NCBI GenBank assembly: GCA_011057175.1
Contig: DSBZ01000129.1
Location: 1 to 22,414, forward strand
Origin: Candidatus Acetothermia bacterium
GTDB taxonomy: Bacteria; Bipolaricaulota; Bipolaricaulia; Bipolaricaulales; Bipolaricaulaceae
Reading direction: 5' to 3'
Length of the DNA stretch: 22,414 nt
Position numbers and translations under genes: made by a program. Position 1 is the stretch's first letter. Each line of letters opens with the position of its first letter. The notes below the pieces were generated by a model. It worked only from the letters and a program-made list of their open reading frames with translations, was not told the origin of the DNA and did no database searches. This document shows positions 22,127-22,414 of this stretch, one piece after another.

Positions 22127-22256
22127 GACCGCCCACGAGAAGACGGCCCTCCAGCGCCAGATCACCGCCACCGACCAGCAGATTGACCAACTCGTCTACG
22201 ATCTCTACGGCCTCACCGGGGAAGAGATCCGGATTGTAGAGGGGGCCATGCGATGA
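22074..22256 (+). pseudogene. Stranded second copy of a Type IIG C-terminal end
   Basis: A fragment reading LLQIVLDLRKQLSAAKTAHEK, then TALQRQITATDQQIDQLVYDLYGLTGEEIRIVEGAMR, stop at 22254-22256. It aligns with the end of the intact C-terminal part at 20541-20691: by eye about 30 of 50 residues are identical, with QLVY/HLVY, LYxLTxEEIRIVE and DQQxD shared. No methylase or recognition domain precedes it. Its codon choice is GC-rich, like the first half of the Type IIG gene and unlike the nearby copy. I read it as the displaced original C-terminus of the resident enzyme. Homology upstream of about 22074 is not evident. Confidence 0.7.
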
Positions 22257-22414
22257 GTTCTTGGAGAACGCGCTGCAAGCGATTTGCTCAAAGGTAGTGG
22301 CGTGGAAAGGTCCCCGGGTCAGCGGTATGTGGGGTCTACCATCGGATTTGTGCCCGGTCGGCGTGCACCCGCGGATAGGGGCCGGGCTAAAGTAGAGAAT
22401 CGGGGAGGTGAAAC
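22257..22414 (+). promoter_or_regulatory. Leader of the next gene, with ribosome-binding site at the window edge
   Basis: No gene seen. TAAAGT at 22388-22393 is a -10-like hexamer without a good -35. GGGGAGGTG at 22402-22410 is a strong ribosome-binding site, so a plus-strand gene should begin just past the end of the window. Confidence 0.35.

Noticed and set aside
1..22414. CRISPR array, rRNA or complete tRNA genes
   Set aside because: No regularly spaced direct repeats of 24-37 bases, no rRNA-like conserved stretches and no full tRNA cloverleaf were seen on either strand.

Overview
This is a GC-rich bacterial chromosome segment. Most of it is dense housekeeping coding with very high G/C at third codon positions, and it ends in a lower-GC accessory stretch. 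Exonuclease VII, UvrC, a zinc-type ABC importer and an AMP-forming acyl-CoA synthetase mark it as bacterial. An archaeal-type asparagine synthetase (AS-AR) and an M42 aminopeptidase give it an archaeal or thermophile flavour. I suspect a deep-branching, probably thermophilic candidate phylum such as Bipolaricaulota/Acetothermia, but this is a low-confidence guess from gene content alone.

Layout. Positions 3-380 hold the tail of pyruvate kinase. 437-2414 (-) is xseB-xseA, with an extra HARP-like domain at the XseA N-terminus. 2503-5113 (+) carries a thioredoxin-reductase-like flavoprotein and an acyl-CoA synthetase, each with its own promoter. 5261-6300 (-) is a two-gene ArsR regulator/HAD phosphatase operon with a 4-base stop/start overlap. 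6605-7950 (+) is a YdcZ-type membrane protein and an APH-fold kinase. 8102-12164 (-) holds asparagine synthetase (with a structured leader), M42 aminopeptidase and uvrC. 12396-14963 (-) is a znuA-znuC-znuB metal-uptake operon. 15010-16638 (+) holds a methyltransferase and a Na/Pi-cotransporter-PhoU gene, each broken by one apparent single-base deletion. 16713-17465 (-) is a SagB-type nitroreductase-fold oxidoreductase.

The most interesting region is 17.5-22.3 kb. A Type IIG restriction-modification gene (nuclease, methylase and target-recognition parts in one frame) is interrupted by one in-frame UGA at 19888-19890. Its base composition drops abruptly at the methylase NPPY motif near 19.31 kb. 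The lower-GC stretch then covers the target-recognition part, the C-terminus and two small predicted membrane-protein genes. At 22.07-22.26 kb a second, high-GC copy of the Type IIG C-terminal end appears without its gene. I read this as a specificity-module swap or cassette insertion into a resident restriction gene. It brought two unknown membrane-protein genes and left the original C-terminus stranded about 1.5 kb downstream.

Smaller regulatory observations: back-to-back divergent promoters at 2421-2490; promoters whose -10 box ends six bases before the start codon (xseA, znuA), implying leaderless mRNAs; and an asparagine synthetase leader with a 13-14 bp long-range complement to its own ribosome-binding site.
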